DNA from: Acidimicrobiales bacterium
Lineage (GTDB): Bacteria > Actinomycetota > Acidimicrobiia > Acidimicrobiales > DATDAH01
Length of the DNA stretch: 64,000 bases
Assembly: GCA_016794585.1 (NCBI GenBank)
Contig: JAEUJM010000011.1
Coordinates: 124,001-188,000, forward strand
Direction: 5' to 3'
A model generated the notes under the pieces. It was not told where the DNA came from, did not search any database, and was given only the letters and a program-made list of their open reading frames with translations. Below are positions 1-10,502 of this stretch, piece after piece. The position numbers and the translations under genes are program-made. Numbering within the stretch: position 1 is the first letter of the stretch; each line of letters opens with the position of its first letter.

Positions 1-2276
<2,276 letters not shown>

Positions 2277-2300
2277 CGCCGGCGCGCCGCCGGCCAGCTT

Positions 2301-2344
2301 CTCGAGGCAAGAGCCCCCCGGAATCTGCGGGCTCTTGCCTCGAG
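2301..2344 (+). terminator. Perfect 16-bp-stem hairpin after clpB
   Basis: Arms 2301-2316 (CTCGAGGCAAGAGCCC) and 2329-2344 pair without mismatch around a 12-nt loop containing GGAATCTG. It starts 25 nt after the clpB stop and ends 22 nt before the next promoter-like hexamer. There is no T-tract. It is a terminator or insulator candidate. Confidence 0.7.
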
Positions 2345-2366
2345 TTCGCGCGCTCGCGGCCGCGGG

Positions 2367-2372
2367 TAGCGT
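2367..2372 (+). promoter_or_regulatory. -10 hexamer TAGCGT, leaderless spacing
   Basis: TAGCGT lies 8 nt before the ATG of the Rieske oxygenase gene, which would place the transcription start at or next to the start codon. No -35 box is evident. Confidence 0.5.
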
Positions 2373-2380
2373 CGGCGGGG

Positions 2381-3385
2381 ATGGAGACCCTGCCGGCGTC
2401 GGCGTACCGGGACCCCGAGGTCTACGCCGCCGAGCGGCGGGCGGTGTTCGGGCGGGAGTGGCTGGTGTTCGCCCGGGCCGACGAGGCGCCGGGCCCCGGG
2501 ACGAGCGTGGCCAAGGCCATCGCCGGCTACCCGATCGTCGTGGTGCGCGACCTCGACGGCGGGCTGCGGGGGTTCCACAACGTGTGCCGTCACCGGGCGG
2601 CGCAGGTCGCCAAGGACGGGAGCCACCCGTGCAAGGGTGGGCTGGTCTGCGGCTACCACGGGTGGAGCTACGAGCTCGACGGCTCGCTGCGCCGGGCGCG
2701 GGACTTCGGCGACGAGGCCCTCGACCCTGACGAGTGGGGCCTCCACCCGGTGCAGGTGGGGGAGTGGTGCGGGCTCGTCTGGGTGAACCTCTCGCTCGAC
2801 GCGCCGGTGCTTCTGGACGACCTCGGCGGGTTCGCGGCGGAGGCCGACGGCTTCCCCGTCGCCGATTACCGCTTCAGCCACGAGGTGGTCCACGACCTGG
2901 CCTGCAACTGGAAGACCTACTGCGACAACTACCTCGAGGGCTACCACGTCCCCTTCCTGCACCCCGAGCTGAACCGGGAGCTCGACATGGCGACGTACCG
3001 GGTCGAGGTGCGCGAGGGCGATCGCTACTGCATCCACTCGTCGAACACTCGGACCGGCACCCTCAGCGCCGGCCGCTGGCTGTTCCGCTGGCCGAACCTC
3101 GCCCTCAACCTGTACCCGGACGGCATGAACGTCGAGCGCATCCTCCCGAACGGCCCGGACCGCACGACCATCGTCTACACGTACTGGTTCTGCGAGCCGG
3201 GCAGCGCGGGCGCCAAGGAGTCCGAGCGCCTCTCGATGCTGCTCATGGACGAGGACAAGGCGATGTGCGAGGAGGTCCAGCGCAACCTCGACGCCGGCGT
3301 GTACGACACCGGCGTGCTCAGCCCCCGCCACGAGGCCGGCGTGGCCCAGTTCCAGTCCCTCTGGCGGGCCGCCCTCGATCGCTGA
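2381..3385 (+). CDS. Rieske [2Fe-2S] aromatic-ring-hydroxylating oxygenase alpha subunit
   Basis: 334 aa. The N-terminal Rieske domain carries the cluster ligands C69-x-H71 and C90-x2-H93 (CRH ... CGYHGW). The C-terminal catalytic domain shows the mononuclear iron site in DNYLEGYHVPFLHPE, with D182, H189 and H194. Such enzymes hydroxylate or demethylate aromatic, quaternary-amine or steroid-like substrates using electrons from a partner reductase. No reductase or beta subunit is adjacent, so the substrate is unknown; the form resembles single-component-type alpha subunits. The gene stands alone between the clpB hairpin and a convergent metallo-hydrolase gene. Confidence 0.88.
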   Translation: METLPASAYRDPEVYAAERRAVFGREWLVFARADEAPGPGTSVAKAIAGYPIVVVRDLDGGLRGFHNVCRHRAAQVAKDGSHPCKGGLVCGYHGWSYELDGSLRRARDFGDEALDPDEWGLHPVQVGEWCGLVWVNLSLDAPVLLDDLGGFAAEADGFPVADYRFSHEVVHDLACNWKTYCDNYLEGYHVPFLHPELNRELDMATYRVEVREGDRYCIHSSNTRTGTLSAGRWLFRWPNLALNLYPDGMNVERILPNGPDRTTIVYTYWFCEPGSAGAKESERLSMLLMDEDKAMCEEVQRNLDAGVYDTGVLSPRHEAGVAQFQSLWRAALDR

Positions 3386-3404
3386 CCCCGCCCCTCCTCC
3401 CGTT

Positions 3405-3448
3405 CTGGCACCGGATTTCGGTGCCAGGGCACCGAAAGCCGGTGCCAG
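3405..3448. repeat. Intergenic inverted repeat with nested palindromes
   Basis: Two 21-nt arms (3405-3425 and 3428-3448) pair with one mismatch. Each arm is itself palindromic (GGCACCGGATTTCGGTGCC). The same 19-mer recurs at 8554. It sits between two convergent genes, so it may act as a bidirectional terminator. Confidence 0.75.
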
Positions 3449-3477
3449 TTCGCCGCAGGTAGGGGCGACGGCGGGGC

Positions 3478-4398
3478 TCAGGCGCCGGCGACGGCCTGGA
3501 GCGGGTCGAGGACGCGCACCGGGGTGCCGGGCGCCACCTTGGCCACGTCGGTGACGAAGCCACCGAGGTTCACGTTGAACGAGAAGCCCATGGCGTCGGC
3601 GTCGGACGCCAAGGGCCGGAAGAAGTCGTCGTGGTGGTGGGCGACGATCACCTTGGGGGAGAGCCGCCCGAGGACCCGCTCGACGAAGCGGTCCGTGTAG
3701 ACGCGACCGGCGATGCCGCACAGGAAGACGTCGACGTCGCGGTCACGGATCTCGTCGTCGACGAGGTCGGCGCTGCCCTGGTGGTAGATGGTCGTGCCGG
3801 CGACCTCGATGGCGATACCCCACACCTGCCCGCAGCGGTAGGCGCCGGCGCCGAGGTGGTCGAGCGAGTCGCAGGTCAGCTCGCCGTCGCTCGGCACGGC
3901 CAGACCGAAGAGCAGCTTCGAGTGGCGGCTCGGGGTGAAGCGGACCGTGAAGGGGCCGATGGCGTAGGGCTGGTGCGGCTCGACCGCGACGGCGAGCTCG
4001 GGGCGCCCGTGGAGGGCCAGCAGGTGCCGTGCGGACGACGAGCCGTAGACCGGGCAGTCGTGGGCGGCGGCAACGGCGGCGGCGTCGATGGCGTGGTCGA
4101 AGTGGGTGTGGCCGAGCAGGACCGCGTCGGCAGCGGGGAGCAGGTCGGCCACGAGGCCGGCGTCGGCGTGCAGTGGTCGGCGCTGGCGGGCGACCGCACC
4201 GAGCGGCGCTCGCGAGACGTACGGGTCGATCAGGATCGTCGTGCCCTCGTAGGTCAGGCGGAACCCGGCCGTCCCCAGCCACTGCACCTCGAGGCCGGTG
4301 GGCAGGTGTTCGCCGGCGCCGCCGCGCCCCCAGTTCAGGTCCCGCTGGACCGCCGGGTCGTCCCGGTGCTTGAGGGGAAACCATCGGGGAGCGTCCAC
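3478..4398 (-). CDS. Metallo-beta-lactamase-fold hydrolase (UlaG/NAPE-PLD-like)
   Basis: 306 aa from a GTG start. The metal-binding signature is HTHFDH (H97, H99, D101, H102), preceded by an IDPY strand and followed by a late AHHHDD segment. This is the arrangement of the UlaG-like/N-acyl-PE phospholipase-D-like branch of the fold; the substrate cannot be told. I prefer GTG at 4398 because GAGACT lies 6 nt upstream, the spacing seen at many starts here, and MDAPRWFPLKH begins the conserved part. An upstream ATG at 4470 with an AGGA box would add 24 arginine-rich residues. Convergent with the Rieske oxygenase gene. Confidence 0.75.
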   Translation of the reverse strand: MDAPRWFPLKHRDDPAVQRDLNWGRGGAGEHLPTGLEVQWLGTAGFRLTYEGTTILIDPYVSRAPLGAVARQRRPLHADAGLVADLLPAADAVLLGHTHFDHAIDAAAVAAAHDCPVYGSSSARHLLALHGRPELAVAVEPHQPYAIGPFTVRFTPSRHSKLLFGLAVPSDGELTCDSLDHLGAGAYRCGQVWGIAIEVAGTTIYHQGSADLVDDEIRDRDVDVFLCGIAGRVYTDRFVERVLGRLSPKVIVAHHHDDFFRPLASDADAMGFSFNVNLGGFVTDVAKVAPGTPVRVLDPLQAVAGA

Positions 4399-4404
4399 CC
4401 CACC

Positions 4405-4410
4405 AGTCTC
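4405..4410 (-). promoter_or_regulatory. Possible -10 hexamer GAGACT (minus strand)
   Basis: Six nt upstream of the GTG at 4398 on the minus strand. It fits the NANNNT pattern only loosely, but it supports the shorter start of the metallo-hydrolase gene. Confidence 0.3.
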
Positions 4411-4535
4411 GCCGCTCCGGCGGCGGGCCGTCCGTCCTACTCCCGACCACGCTCGTCCGGGCAGCGACATCGATTCGTCCTGGTGCCGGAGCCCGGTGCC
4501 AGAGAGCGGCGATCGGGAGCCCGTTCGCCACGGGT

Positions 4536-4541
4536 TAGCGT
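4536..4541 (+). promoter_or_regulatory. -10 hexamer TAGCGT with a short leader
   Basis: TAGCGT 30 nt before the GTG start at 4572. A GGAGG box at 4561-4565 follows, so this gene probably has a real 5' leader, unlike many neighbours. Confidence 0.45.
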
Positions 4542-4571
4542 TCGGGGCGTTCCGGGGACGGGAGGGCGCGC

Positions 4572-6284
4572 GTGGACGAGCCGTGGGATGAGCAGTGGGA
4601 CGTCGTGGTCGTCGGTTCGGGCCCGGGCGGGCTGACCGCCGGCGCGAGCCTCGCCGCCGCCGGGCGGAGGGTGCTCGTGGTCGAGCGCCATGACCTCGCC
4701 GGCGGCAACGCCCAGGTCTTCCGCCGGCACCACCAGGGGGCCGAGTACGAGTTCGACGTCGGCATCCACTACATCGGTGACTGTGGGCCCGGGGGCCTGT
4801 TCCCGAGCATCTTCGGTGCGCTCGGCGTCGGTGATCGCATCGAGTTCCGCCCCCTCGACCCCGACGGCTTCGACACCCTGCGCTTCCCCGGGGTCGAGCT
4901 GCGGGTTCCCGCCGACTGGGACGAGTATGGCCGCCGTCTCACGGGCGCCTTCCCCGACGACCAGGCCGGCCTCGAGCGGTGTCTGCGCACGCTGCGAGAC
5001 GTCGCCGAGGAGAGCCGCAGCCGGCTGATCCCCGGCGTCGAGACGCCGACATTCGACCGGTGGGCCTTCCGGCCGCTGTCCGAGCTGTTCGCCGAGTGCG
5101 AGCTCTCGCCGAGTGCGGCGGCGGTGCTCGACCACTGGTCCGGCCTCTACGGGGGCGGCCCGAGCCAGACCGCCACCGCGATGCACGCCAGCATCATCGA
5201 CCACTACATGCGGGGCGCCTACTACCCCGAGGGCGGCGGTCAGGTGCTGCCCGCCCGTCTCATCCAGGTGATCGAGGCCCACGGCGGCGAGGTGCGGACC
5301 CTCACGCCCGTGCGCGAGATCGTCGTGCGCGACAAGGTGGCCGAGGGGGTCGTGCTGGACGACGGCACCCGCGTCGGTGCGCCCCTCGTGATCTCGAACG
5401 CTGACTACGCCCGAACCGTCCAAGGCCTGGTCGACCGGTCCCAGTGGGATCCCGCCACCCTCGACTGGGTCGAGCACGCCACGATGACCGTCGGGCTCGT
5501 CTGTGTGTACGTCGTGGTCGACATCGACCTGCCCGGGCCGAACACCAACTACTTCGTGTTCTCCAACGACGACGTCGAGGGGCTGTACGACCGGCTCTAC
5601 GCCGGCGACGGGATGGCCGACGACGAGCTCTTCGCCTATGTGGCCATGGCGTCGCGCAAGGATCCCGGCAACGAGCACCTGTGCCCGCCCGGGCACACCA
5701 ACTTCCAGGTCATGACGCTGGCGCCGGCCGGCTACGGGTACTGGGGGGTCGACGCCGGGCCCGCCGACGGCGGCTCCTACCGCCGCAGCAAGGCCTACCG
5801 GGCCCGCAAGGAGGCGCTCACCGAGCACCTCCTGACCGCGGCCGAGCAGGTGCTCGGGCCGTTCCGCGACCACATCGTCCACGTCGAGACGGCCACGCCG
5901 CTCAGCCAGGAGCGCTACACGCACTCCACCGGTGGGACGAGCTACGGCTACGTCCACTCGCCCGAGCAGAGCGGTGACCGCCGGCCCCAGCACCGCACCG
6001 AGATCGACGGGCTGTGGGTGGTCGGCGCCAACACCGCGTCGGGCCACGGCATCGCCGGGACGATGGTGGGCGGCGTGAACTGCGCCGGCGAGATCCTCGA
6101 CCGGCCGCTGCTCATCGAGATGGTCCTGGGCCAGGCCCTCGTCGAGCCCGGCACCATCCCGCCCGACCCGCCCGACTTCGACCCCATGGAGTGGAGTCGC
6201 GGCGCCCGTCTCCGCGAGCGCCGCGCTGCAGGTCGCGCCGCACGAGCCGAGGCCGCCGCCGGCTCACCACCCGCTCCCTCCTGA
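4572..6284 (+). CDS. FAD-dependent phytoene-desaturase/retinol-saturase-like oxidoreductase
   Basis: 570 aa, GTG start with GGAGG six nt upstream. The N-terminus has the dinucleotide-binding GSGPGG (15-20), followed by VVERHDLAGGNAQ, typical of the CrtI/RetSat superfamily. The C-terminal FAD-contact motif is LWVVGANTASGHGIAGTMVGG. Members desaturate, isomerise or saturate polyenes. No carotenoid synthesis genes (crtB, crtE) are nearby, so a role in carotenoid or retinoid metabolism is inference from family only. The last 45 residues are Arg/Ala-rich and probably a disordered tail. Confidence 0.75.
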   Translation: MDEPWDEQWDVVVVGSGPGGLTAGASLAAAGRRVLVVERHDLAGGNAQVFRRHHQGAEYEFDVGIHYIGDCGPGGLFPSIFGALGVGDRIEFRPLDPDGFDTLRFPGVELRVPADWDEYGRRLTGAFPDDQAGLERCLRTLRDVAEESRSRLIPGVETPTFDRWAFRPLSELFAECELSPSAAAVLDHWSGLYGGGPSQTATAMHASIIDHYMRGAYYPEGGGQVLPARLIQVIEAHGGEVRTLTPVREIVVRDKVAEGVVLDDGTRVGAPLVISNADYARTVQGLVDRSQWDPATLDWVEHATMTVGLVCVYVVVDIDLPGPNTNYFVFSNDDVEGLYDRLYAGDGMADDELFAYVAMASRKDPGNEHLCPPGHTNFQVMTLAPAGYGYWGVDAGPADGGSYRRSKAYRARKEALTEHLLTAAEQVLGPFRDHIVHVETATPLSQERYTHSTGGTSYGYVHSPEQSGDRRPQHRTEIDGLWVVGANTASGHGIAGTMVGGVNCAGEILDRPLLIEMVLGQALVEPGTIPPDPPDFDPMEWSRGARLRERRAAGRAARAEAAAGSPPAPS

Positions 6285-6310
6285 CCCCACTCGTTCTGGT
6301 AGCGAGTTGG

Positions 6311-6337
6311 CGACGCTGGGGGAGCGTCGATCTTTCC
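6311..6337 (+). terminator. Terminator-like hairpin after the FAD oxidoreductase gene
   Basis: CGACGCT (6311-6317), loop GGGGG, AGCGTCG (6323-6329), then ATCTTTCC. It begins 27 nt after the stop codon. Stem 7 bp with a short T-rich tail. Confidence 0.5.
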
Positions 6338-6419
6338 AGCGGCGCCTGCATACGGCCAGCGCGGCCGAGCGTTTCCCCTGGTGGGAATGCATCGTCGCGC
6401 AGGTCCGAGCATGGCTATG

Positions 6420-6475
6420 CGTTCTGGTCCCATTGCGCGACAGCCCCCTGGTGTTGCAGGCGAGGGACCAGAACG
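6420..6475. repeat. Intergenic inverted repeat with CGTTCTGG outer arms
   Basis: Perfect 12-bp arms CGTTCTGGTCCC (6420-6431) and its complement (6464-6475) around a 32-nt loop. It lies 12 nt before the minus-strand stop at 6488. The arm start matches those of the repeats at 3405 and 32277. A half-site, CCCCACTCGTTCTGG, is at 6286-6300 and recurs at 32277. Confidence 0.65.
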
Positions 6476-6487
6476 AGAGGAGGGGGG

Positions 6488-7366
6488 CTACCAGCGGATG
6501 CCGATGGGGTTGACGCCGGGCAGGACGCCGCTCTCGGCCACGGCCTTGGCCAGCGGACGCAACAGGGCGTGCAGGCGCTCGGTGGCGTCGGCGCCGATGG
6601 ACCGCCAGGGCGCGAGGTCGGTCTGGTCGGTGCAGAGCTCGATCGAGTCACGGAGTGCCCGGCCGGCCTCGGTGGCCTCGTCGGGGCGGCCGGGGACGAG
6701 CAGGCCCCGGTCGGTGAGACCGGCGGCGGCCGAGTCCCACTCGTCGTCGGTCCAGCCCCGCGCCACCTGGAGCATCTCCCGTGGCGGGCCGGCGCAGGCG
6801 GCGGCGAGCACGTGGCACTGGCAGCCGTCGACGTTGGCGGCCAGCAGGGCGGCGTTGTGGCCGTCGCCGCGGTACTCCCGAAGCAGGGTGAGGGCCTGCC
6901 AGAGGACGAGATGGGGTGCCGCCGGCCAGTCGAGGTCGAGGTGGGCGGCGAAGAACGTGCGGCCGGCGGCGGGGGAGGCCTCGGCCGCCCGGCGGGCCAG
7001 GTCGGCGGCCTCTGCCACCTCGGCACCGTCGAGCACCGACGGGTCGTCGAGCGTCGCCCGGAGCGCAGCATCCATGCCGACGAGGCGGGCCGCCCAGGCG
7101 TCGGTCGGCGACGCCATCGTCCAGACCTCGGGGATGGAGCGGGCCACGAACGACGGCGCGAAGTTGTAGAAGGCGGCGGTGACGACGGGGGCGCTCGCCG
7201 GCCCGAGCGGCGCCGCCCGGGTGGCGAAGTAGCCCCGCCAGAAGCCGCGCAGCCCGGCGTCCTCCCACGCCGCCCGCGACTCGGGGGCGAAGTAGCCGAG
7301 GGCGTGGACGGGCTCGCCCACCGCCCACATCCGCCGGGCGGTGGTGGCGTCGAGTGCGGTGCTCAC
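6488..7366 (-). CDS. SCO6745-family protein of unknown function
   Basis: 292 aa, all-helical appearance, no signal peptide or membrane segment. The opening (RRMWAVGEPVHALGYFAPE, then GLRGFWRGYFATRAAPLG) matches what I know of the actinobacterial SCO6745 family. The C-terminal half looks like a winged-helix-type regulatory fold (GWTDDEWDSAAAGLTDRGL). No biochemical role is established. The start is GTG at 7366, because TAGCGT lies 7 nt before it on the minus strand. Divergent from the agmatine deiminase gene. Confidence 0.7.
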   Translation of the reverse strand: MSTALDATTARRMWAVGEPVHALGYFAPESRAAWEDAGLRGFWRGYFATRAAPLGPASAPVVTAAFYNFAPSFVARSIPEVWTMASPTDAWAARLVGMDAALRATLDDPSVLDGAEVAEAADLARRAAEASPAAGRTFFAAHLDLDWPAAPHLVLWQALTLLREYRGDGHNAALLAANVDGCQCHVLAAACAGPPREMLQVARGWTDDEWDSAAAGLTDRGLLVPGRPDEATEAGRALRDSIELCTDQTDLAPWRSIGADATERLHALLRPLAKAVAESGVLPGVNPIGIRW

Positions 7367-7373
7367 ACCGCCG

Positions 7374-7379
7374 ACGCTA
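7374..7379 (-). promoter_or_regulatory. -10 hexamer TAGCGT (minus), leaderless spacing
   Basis: Read on the minus strand, TAGCGT is followed by 7 nt and then the GTG at 7366. It decides the start of the SCO6745-family gene. Confidence 0.5.
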
Positions 7380-7477
7380 CGCGTCGCGCCATCCGGCGCC
7401 GCTCTCCCACGGCCGTGGATCGGACCAGCCGGGATCCGATCCTCTCCGGCGACGACGGCGTGACGCCGGCGGCGTAG

Positions 7478-7483
7478 CAAGAT
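7478..7483 (+). promoter_or_regulatory. -10 hexamer CAAGAT, leaderless spacing
   Basis: CAAGAT ends 6 nt before the GTG of the agmatine deiminase gene. It is a variant of the NANNNT pattern with T in the last position. Confidence 0.4.
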
Positions 7484-7489
7484 GGCGGC

Positions 7490-8533
7490 GTGATCTTTGG
7501 TGAGGGAGAGCCGGGCGCCTCGACGCCCCATACCGACGGGTTGACCATGCCGCCCGAGTGGGCGCCGCACGAGCGCTGCGTCATGGCGTGGCCCGCCCGT
7601 GCGTCGATGTGGGGCGAGCAGTTCGCCGCCGCCAAGGACGACTACGCCGAGATCGCCCGCACCATCTCCCGCTACGAGCCGGTGCTCCTCGTCGCCCGCC
7701 CCGGGGACGGCGAGGAGGCCAGCGCGGCCTGCGAGGCCGGCAGCTACGACATCGAGGTGGTCGAGTGGGGCCTCGACGACTCGTGGGCGCGTGACATCGG
7801 CGCCCTCGTGGTCACCGACGGCACCGGCCGGCGGGCCGGTGTCGACTTCGCCTTCAACGCCTGGGGCGAGAAGTTCACTCCGTACGACGAGGACGCCCGC
7901 TTCGCCGAGCGCATGTGCGCCCACCTCGGCATCGAGCGCTACGACGCGGACCACCTGGTCCTCGAGGGCGGCTCGGTCTGCGTCGACGGCGCCGGCGGCG
8001 TGATCACCACCGAGCAGTGCCTGCTCCACCCCAACCGCAACCCCGACCTGTCGAAGGGCCACCTCGAGGCCGAGCTCGAGACGTGGCTGGGCGTCGACCA
8101 CGTCGTCTGGCTGCCGTTCGGGCTGGTCGAGGACGACGACACGGACGGCCACGTCGACAACGTCGCCGCCAGCATCGGGCCGAACGTGGTCGTGGCCCAG
8201 ACCACGGCGGACCGCACCAACCCGAACTACGGCCGCCTGCACCGCAACCTCGAGGTGCTCGAGGCCGCCGGCTACGAGGTGCGCACCATCGACGTGCTGC
8301 CCTACGCGGAGATCGGGGGCGAGACCGTCGTGGTGCCGCCCACCAACTTCTACCTGGCCAACGGCGCCGCCATCGTCCCGGTGACCGCGGGCAGCGACCT
8401 CGACAAGGCCCTCGACGCGGTCCAGTCGGTGCTCCCCAGCCACGAGGTGGTGGGCGTGCCCGGCTCGGTCCTGGCCTTCGGGGGCGGCGGCGTGCACTGC
8501 ATCACCCAGCAGGTGCCGGCGGTGGCGCCGTGA
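7490..8533 (+). CDS. aguA: Agmatine deiminase
   Basis: 347 aa, guanidino-group-modifying (pentein) fold. It hydrolyses agmatine to N-carbamoylputrescine and ammonia in the cytosol. Visible family motifs are TMPPEWAPHERCVMAWP at the N-terminus, DDSWARDIGA, LEGGSVCVDG, DGHVDNVA and the C-terminal FGGGGVHCITQQ with the catalytic cysteine (C337). Length agrees with the family. The start is a GTG with no Shine-Dalgarno box. The next gene encodes the enzyme for the following step, and a putative putrescine-using aminotransferase lies further on, so a small polyamine pathway is likely. Confidence 0.93.
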   Translation: MIFGEGEPGASTPHTDGLTMPPEWAPHERCVMAWPARASMWGEQFAAAKDDYAEIARTISRYEPVLLVARPGDGEEASAACEAGSYDIEVVEWGLDDSWARDIGALVVTDGTGRRAGVDFAFNAWGEKFTPYDEDARFAERMCAHLGIERYDADHLVLEGGSVCVDGAGGVITTEQCLLHPNRNPDLSKGHLEAELETWLGVDHVVWLPFGLVEDDDTDGHVDNVAASIGPNVVVAQTTADRTNPNYGRLHRNLEVLEAAGYEVRTIDVLPYAEIGGETVVVPPTNFYLANGAAIVPVTAGSDLDKALDAVQSVLPSHEVVGVPGSVLAFGGGGVHCITQQVPAVAP

Positions 8534-8553
8534 GCATCGACCTCCTCCGAACC

Positions 8554-8593
8554 GGCACCGGATTTCGGTGCCCTGGCACCGAGATCCGGTGCC
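8554..8593. repeat. Inverted repeat, second copy of the 3405 element
   Basis: Arms GGCACCGGATTTCGGTGCC (8554-8572) and 8575-8593 pair with one mismatch around CT, and CCAGAAC follows. The left arm is identical to part of the element at 3405. It is placed between aguA and aguB, where it could attenuate read-through. Confidence 0.75.
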
Positions 8594-8639
8594 AGAACCG
8601 AGGGTGCGGGAGTGAACACCGCCAGAGGACAGCCGGACG

Positions 8640-9656
8640 ATGAGCGAGACCGTTCGCCTGCTCGTCGCCGACGGGGTGCCCGACTCGCCGGCGCGGGTCG
8701 ATGCCCCGACCCGGCCGCCGTTCCGCATCGGCGCGGTCCAGCATCGCTGGCACCCCGATCCGGACGAGCATCGGGCCGCGCTGGCCGAGGGCGTGCGCAT
8801 GGCCGCCGGCGAGGGCGCCGAGCTGGTCTGCCTCCAGGAGCTGACCCTCTCGCCGTACTTCGCCATCACCGCCGACGGTCCCGCCGCGGTCGGCGCCGAG
8901 CCCGAGGACCTGCCCGGCGGCCCCACCTACGAGCTGGCCGCCACCCTCGCCGCCGAGACCGGCGTCGCCGTCCACGCCTCGCTCTACGAGCGGCCGGGGC
9001 CCCACGAGACCGGCACCGACGGCCTCGCCTACAACACCGCCATCGTGGTCACCCCCGACGGCGCTCTCGCCGCTCGCACCCGCAAGCTCCACATCCCCGT
9101 CACCGCGGGCTACTACGAGGACCGGTACTTCCGGCCGGGTGACGGCGGCTACCCCGTGGTCGGCCTGGGCGAGGCGCGCTTCGGGTTCCCCACCTGCTGG
9201 GACCAGTGGTTCCCCGAGCTGGCCCGGGCGTACTCGCTGGCCGGCGCCGAGGTCATCGTCTACCCGACTGCCATCGGCTCCGAGCCCGACCACCCCGGCT
9301 TCGACACCCAGCCCCTGTGGCAGCAGGTGATCGTCGGCAACGGCATCGCCAACGGCACCTTCATGGTCGCGGTCAACCGCATCGGCGACGAACCGCCGCT
9401 GACCTTCTACGGGTCGTCGTTCATCAGCGACCCGTACGGCCGGGTGCTCGTCCAGGCGCCCCGGGACGAGCCCGCGGTCCTCGTGGCCGACCTCGACCTC
9501 GACCAGCGGGGCGACTGGCTCACCCTCTTCCCCTTCCTCACCACCCGTCGCCCCGACACGTACGCCCCGCTGCTGGACGCCCCGTCGAGTCGCTCGGGCA
9601 CGGACGACCCGCTCCTCGGCGGCCCTGTGGACCGACCCGGAGAACCGACGGTCTGA
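8640..9656 (+). CDS. aguB: N-carbamoylputrescine amidase (nitrilase superfamily)
   Basis: 338 aa. Converts N-carbamoylputrescine to putrescine, CO2 and ammonia. The Glu-Lys-Cys triad is visible as E67 in LVCLQELTLSPYF, K149 in TRKLHIP and C186 in FGFPTCWDQWFPE; the PTCWDQWFPE form is characteristic of this amidase. About 28 residues at the N-terminus precede the usual catalytic domain start (RIGAVQH). GAGGA lies 11 nt before the ATG. It follows aguA by about 100 bp with an inverted repeat between them. Confidence 0.92.
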   Translation: MSETVRLLVADGVPDSPARVDAPTRPPFRIGAVQHRWHPDPDEHRAALAEGVRMAAGEGAELVCLQELTLSPYFAITADGPAAVGAEPEDLPGGPTYELAATLAAETGVAVHASLYERPGPHETGTDGLAYNTAIVVTPDGALAARTRKLHIPVTAGYYEDRYFRPGDGGYPVVGLGEARFGFPTCWDQWFPELARAYSLAGAEVIVYPTAIGSEPDHPGFDTQPLWQQVIVGNGIANGTFMVAVNRIGDEPPLTFYGSSFISDPYGRVLVQAPRDEPAVLVADLDLDQRGDWLTLFPFLTTRRPDTYAPLLDAPSSRSGTDDPLLGGPVDRPGEPTV

Positions 9657-9704
9657 CGCGGATCTGACAGTGCCCGGCCGACGGCAGGGGGGCGGCCCGC
9701 TCGG

Positions 9705-9710
9705 TAGGGT
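9705..9710 (+). promoter_or_regulatory. -10 hexamer TAGGGT, leaderless spacing
   Basis: TAGGGT ends exactly 6 nt before the ATG at 9717 of the dienelactone-hydrolase-like gene. Confidence 0.55.
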
Positions 9711-9716
9711 CTGGCC

Positions 9717-10415
9717 ATGGCCCAGACCGTCGAATTCGCATCCAACGGCAACACCGCGTCCGGCTACCTGGCCCTCCCCGAGGGCGGCACCGGTCCGGGG
9801 CTGCTCGTCATCCAGGAGTGGTGGGGTGTGAGCCAGAGCCTCAAGGACGTCTGCGACCGCCTCGCCGGCGAGGGCTTCGTCGCCCTCGCCCCCGATCTCT
9901 ACCGCGGCGAGCTGGCCGACCCCGAGCACCAGGAGATGGACAAGGCCGCCGCCCTCATGAACGCCATGCCCGCCGACCGGGCCGGCAAGGACATGAGCGG
10001 CGCCGTCGACTACCTGGTCGCCCACGACGCGACCACCGGCGACGGTGTCGGCGTGGTCGGCTTCTGCATGGGCGGCATGCTCACCTTCCTGATCGCCGCC
10101 AACCGAGGCGACAAGGTGAAGGCGGCAGTGCCGTTCTACGGCTATCCGTCCGGCGACGGCGAGCCCGACTGGTCCGGGCTCACCGCGGTGGTGCGGGGCC
10201 ACATGGCCGAGACCGACGACTTCTTCGGACCCGAGGGCGCCCACGCGCTCGAGGCCAAGCTGCAGGGCCTCGGCAAGGACGTGCAGCTCACGGTGCACCC
10301 GGGGACCGGTCACGCGTTCATGGGCCCGCACAACGCGCTCGGCACCCTCGACGCCGAGCTCGCCGAGCAGATCTGGCCGCAGGTGGTCGGGTTCCTGCAC
10401 GAGCAGCTGGGCTGA
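9717..10415 (+). CDS. Dienelactone hydrolase family protein
   Basis: 232 aa alpha/beta hydrolase. The nucleophile is a cysteine, C117 in VVGFCMGG, with E34 in VIQEWWG and a histidine in HPGTGHAFMGP: the Cys-Asp-His arrangement of dienelactone hydrolases. Such enzymes open lactone rings in aromatic degradation, but many actinobacterial members act on other esters. It sits between polyamine genes with its own start signal, so a link to polyamines is not shown. A similar protein is encoded at 61296. Confidence 0.85.
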   Translation: MAQTVEFASNGNTASGYLALPEGGTGPGLLVIQEWWGVSQSLKDVCDRLAGEGFVALAPDLYRGELADPEHQEMDKAAALMNAMPADRAGKDMSGAVDYLVAHDATTGDGVGVVGFCMGGMLTFLIAANRGDKVKAAVPFYGYPSGDGEPDWSGLTAVVRGHMAETDDFFGPEGAHALEAKLQGLGKDVQLTVHPGTGHAFMGPHNALGTLDAELAEQIWPQVVGFLHEQLG

Positions 10416-10421
10416 ACCGCC

Positions 10422-10436
10422 GGCGGCACGGCCGCC
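10422..10436 (+). terminator. Short hairpin after the dienelactone hydrolase gene
   Basis: GGCGGC, ACG loop, GCCGCC. Six GC pairs, no T-tract, 7 nt after the stop. Weak candidate. Confidence 0.25.
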
Positions 10437-10502
10437 ACGCAGCGACGCAGGATCCGGATCGCCGTCGGCGGCCGTGAACGCACACCTCGGGGGGAGCCCC
10501 AC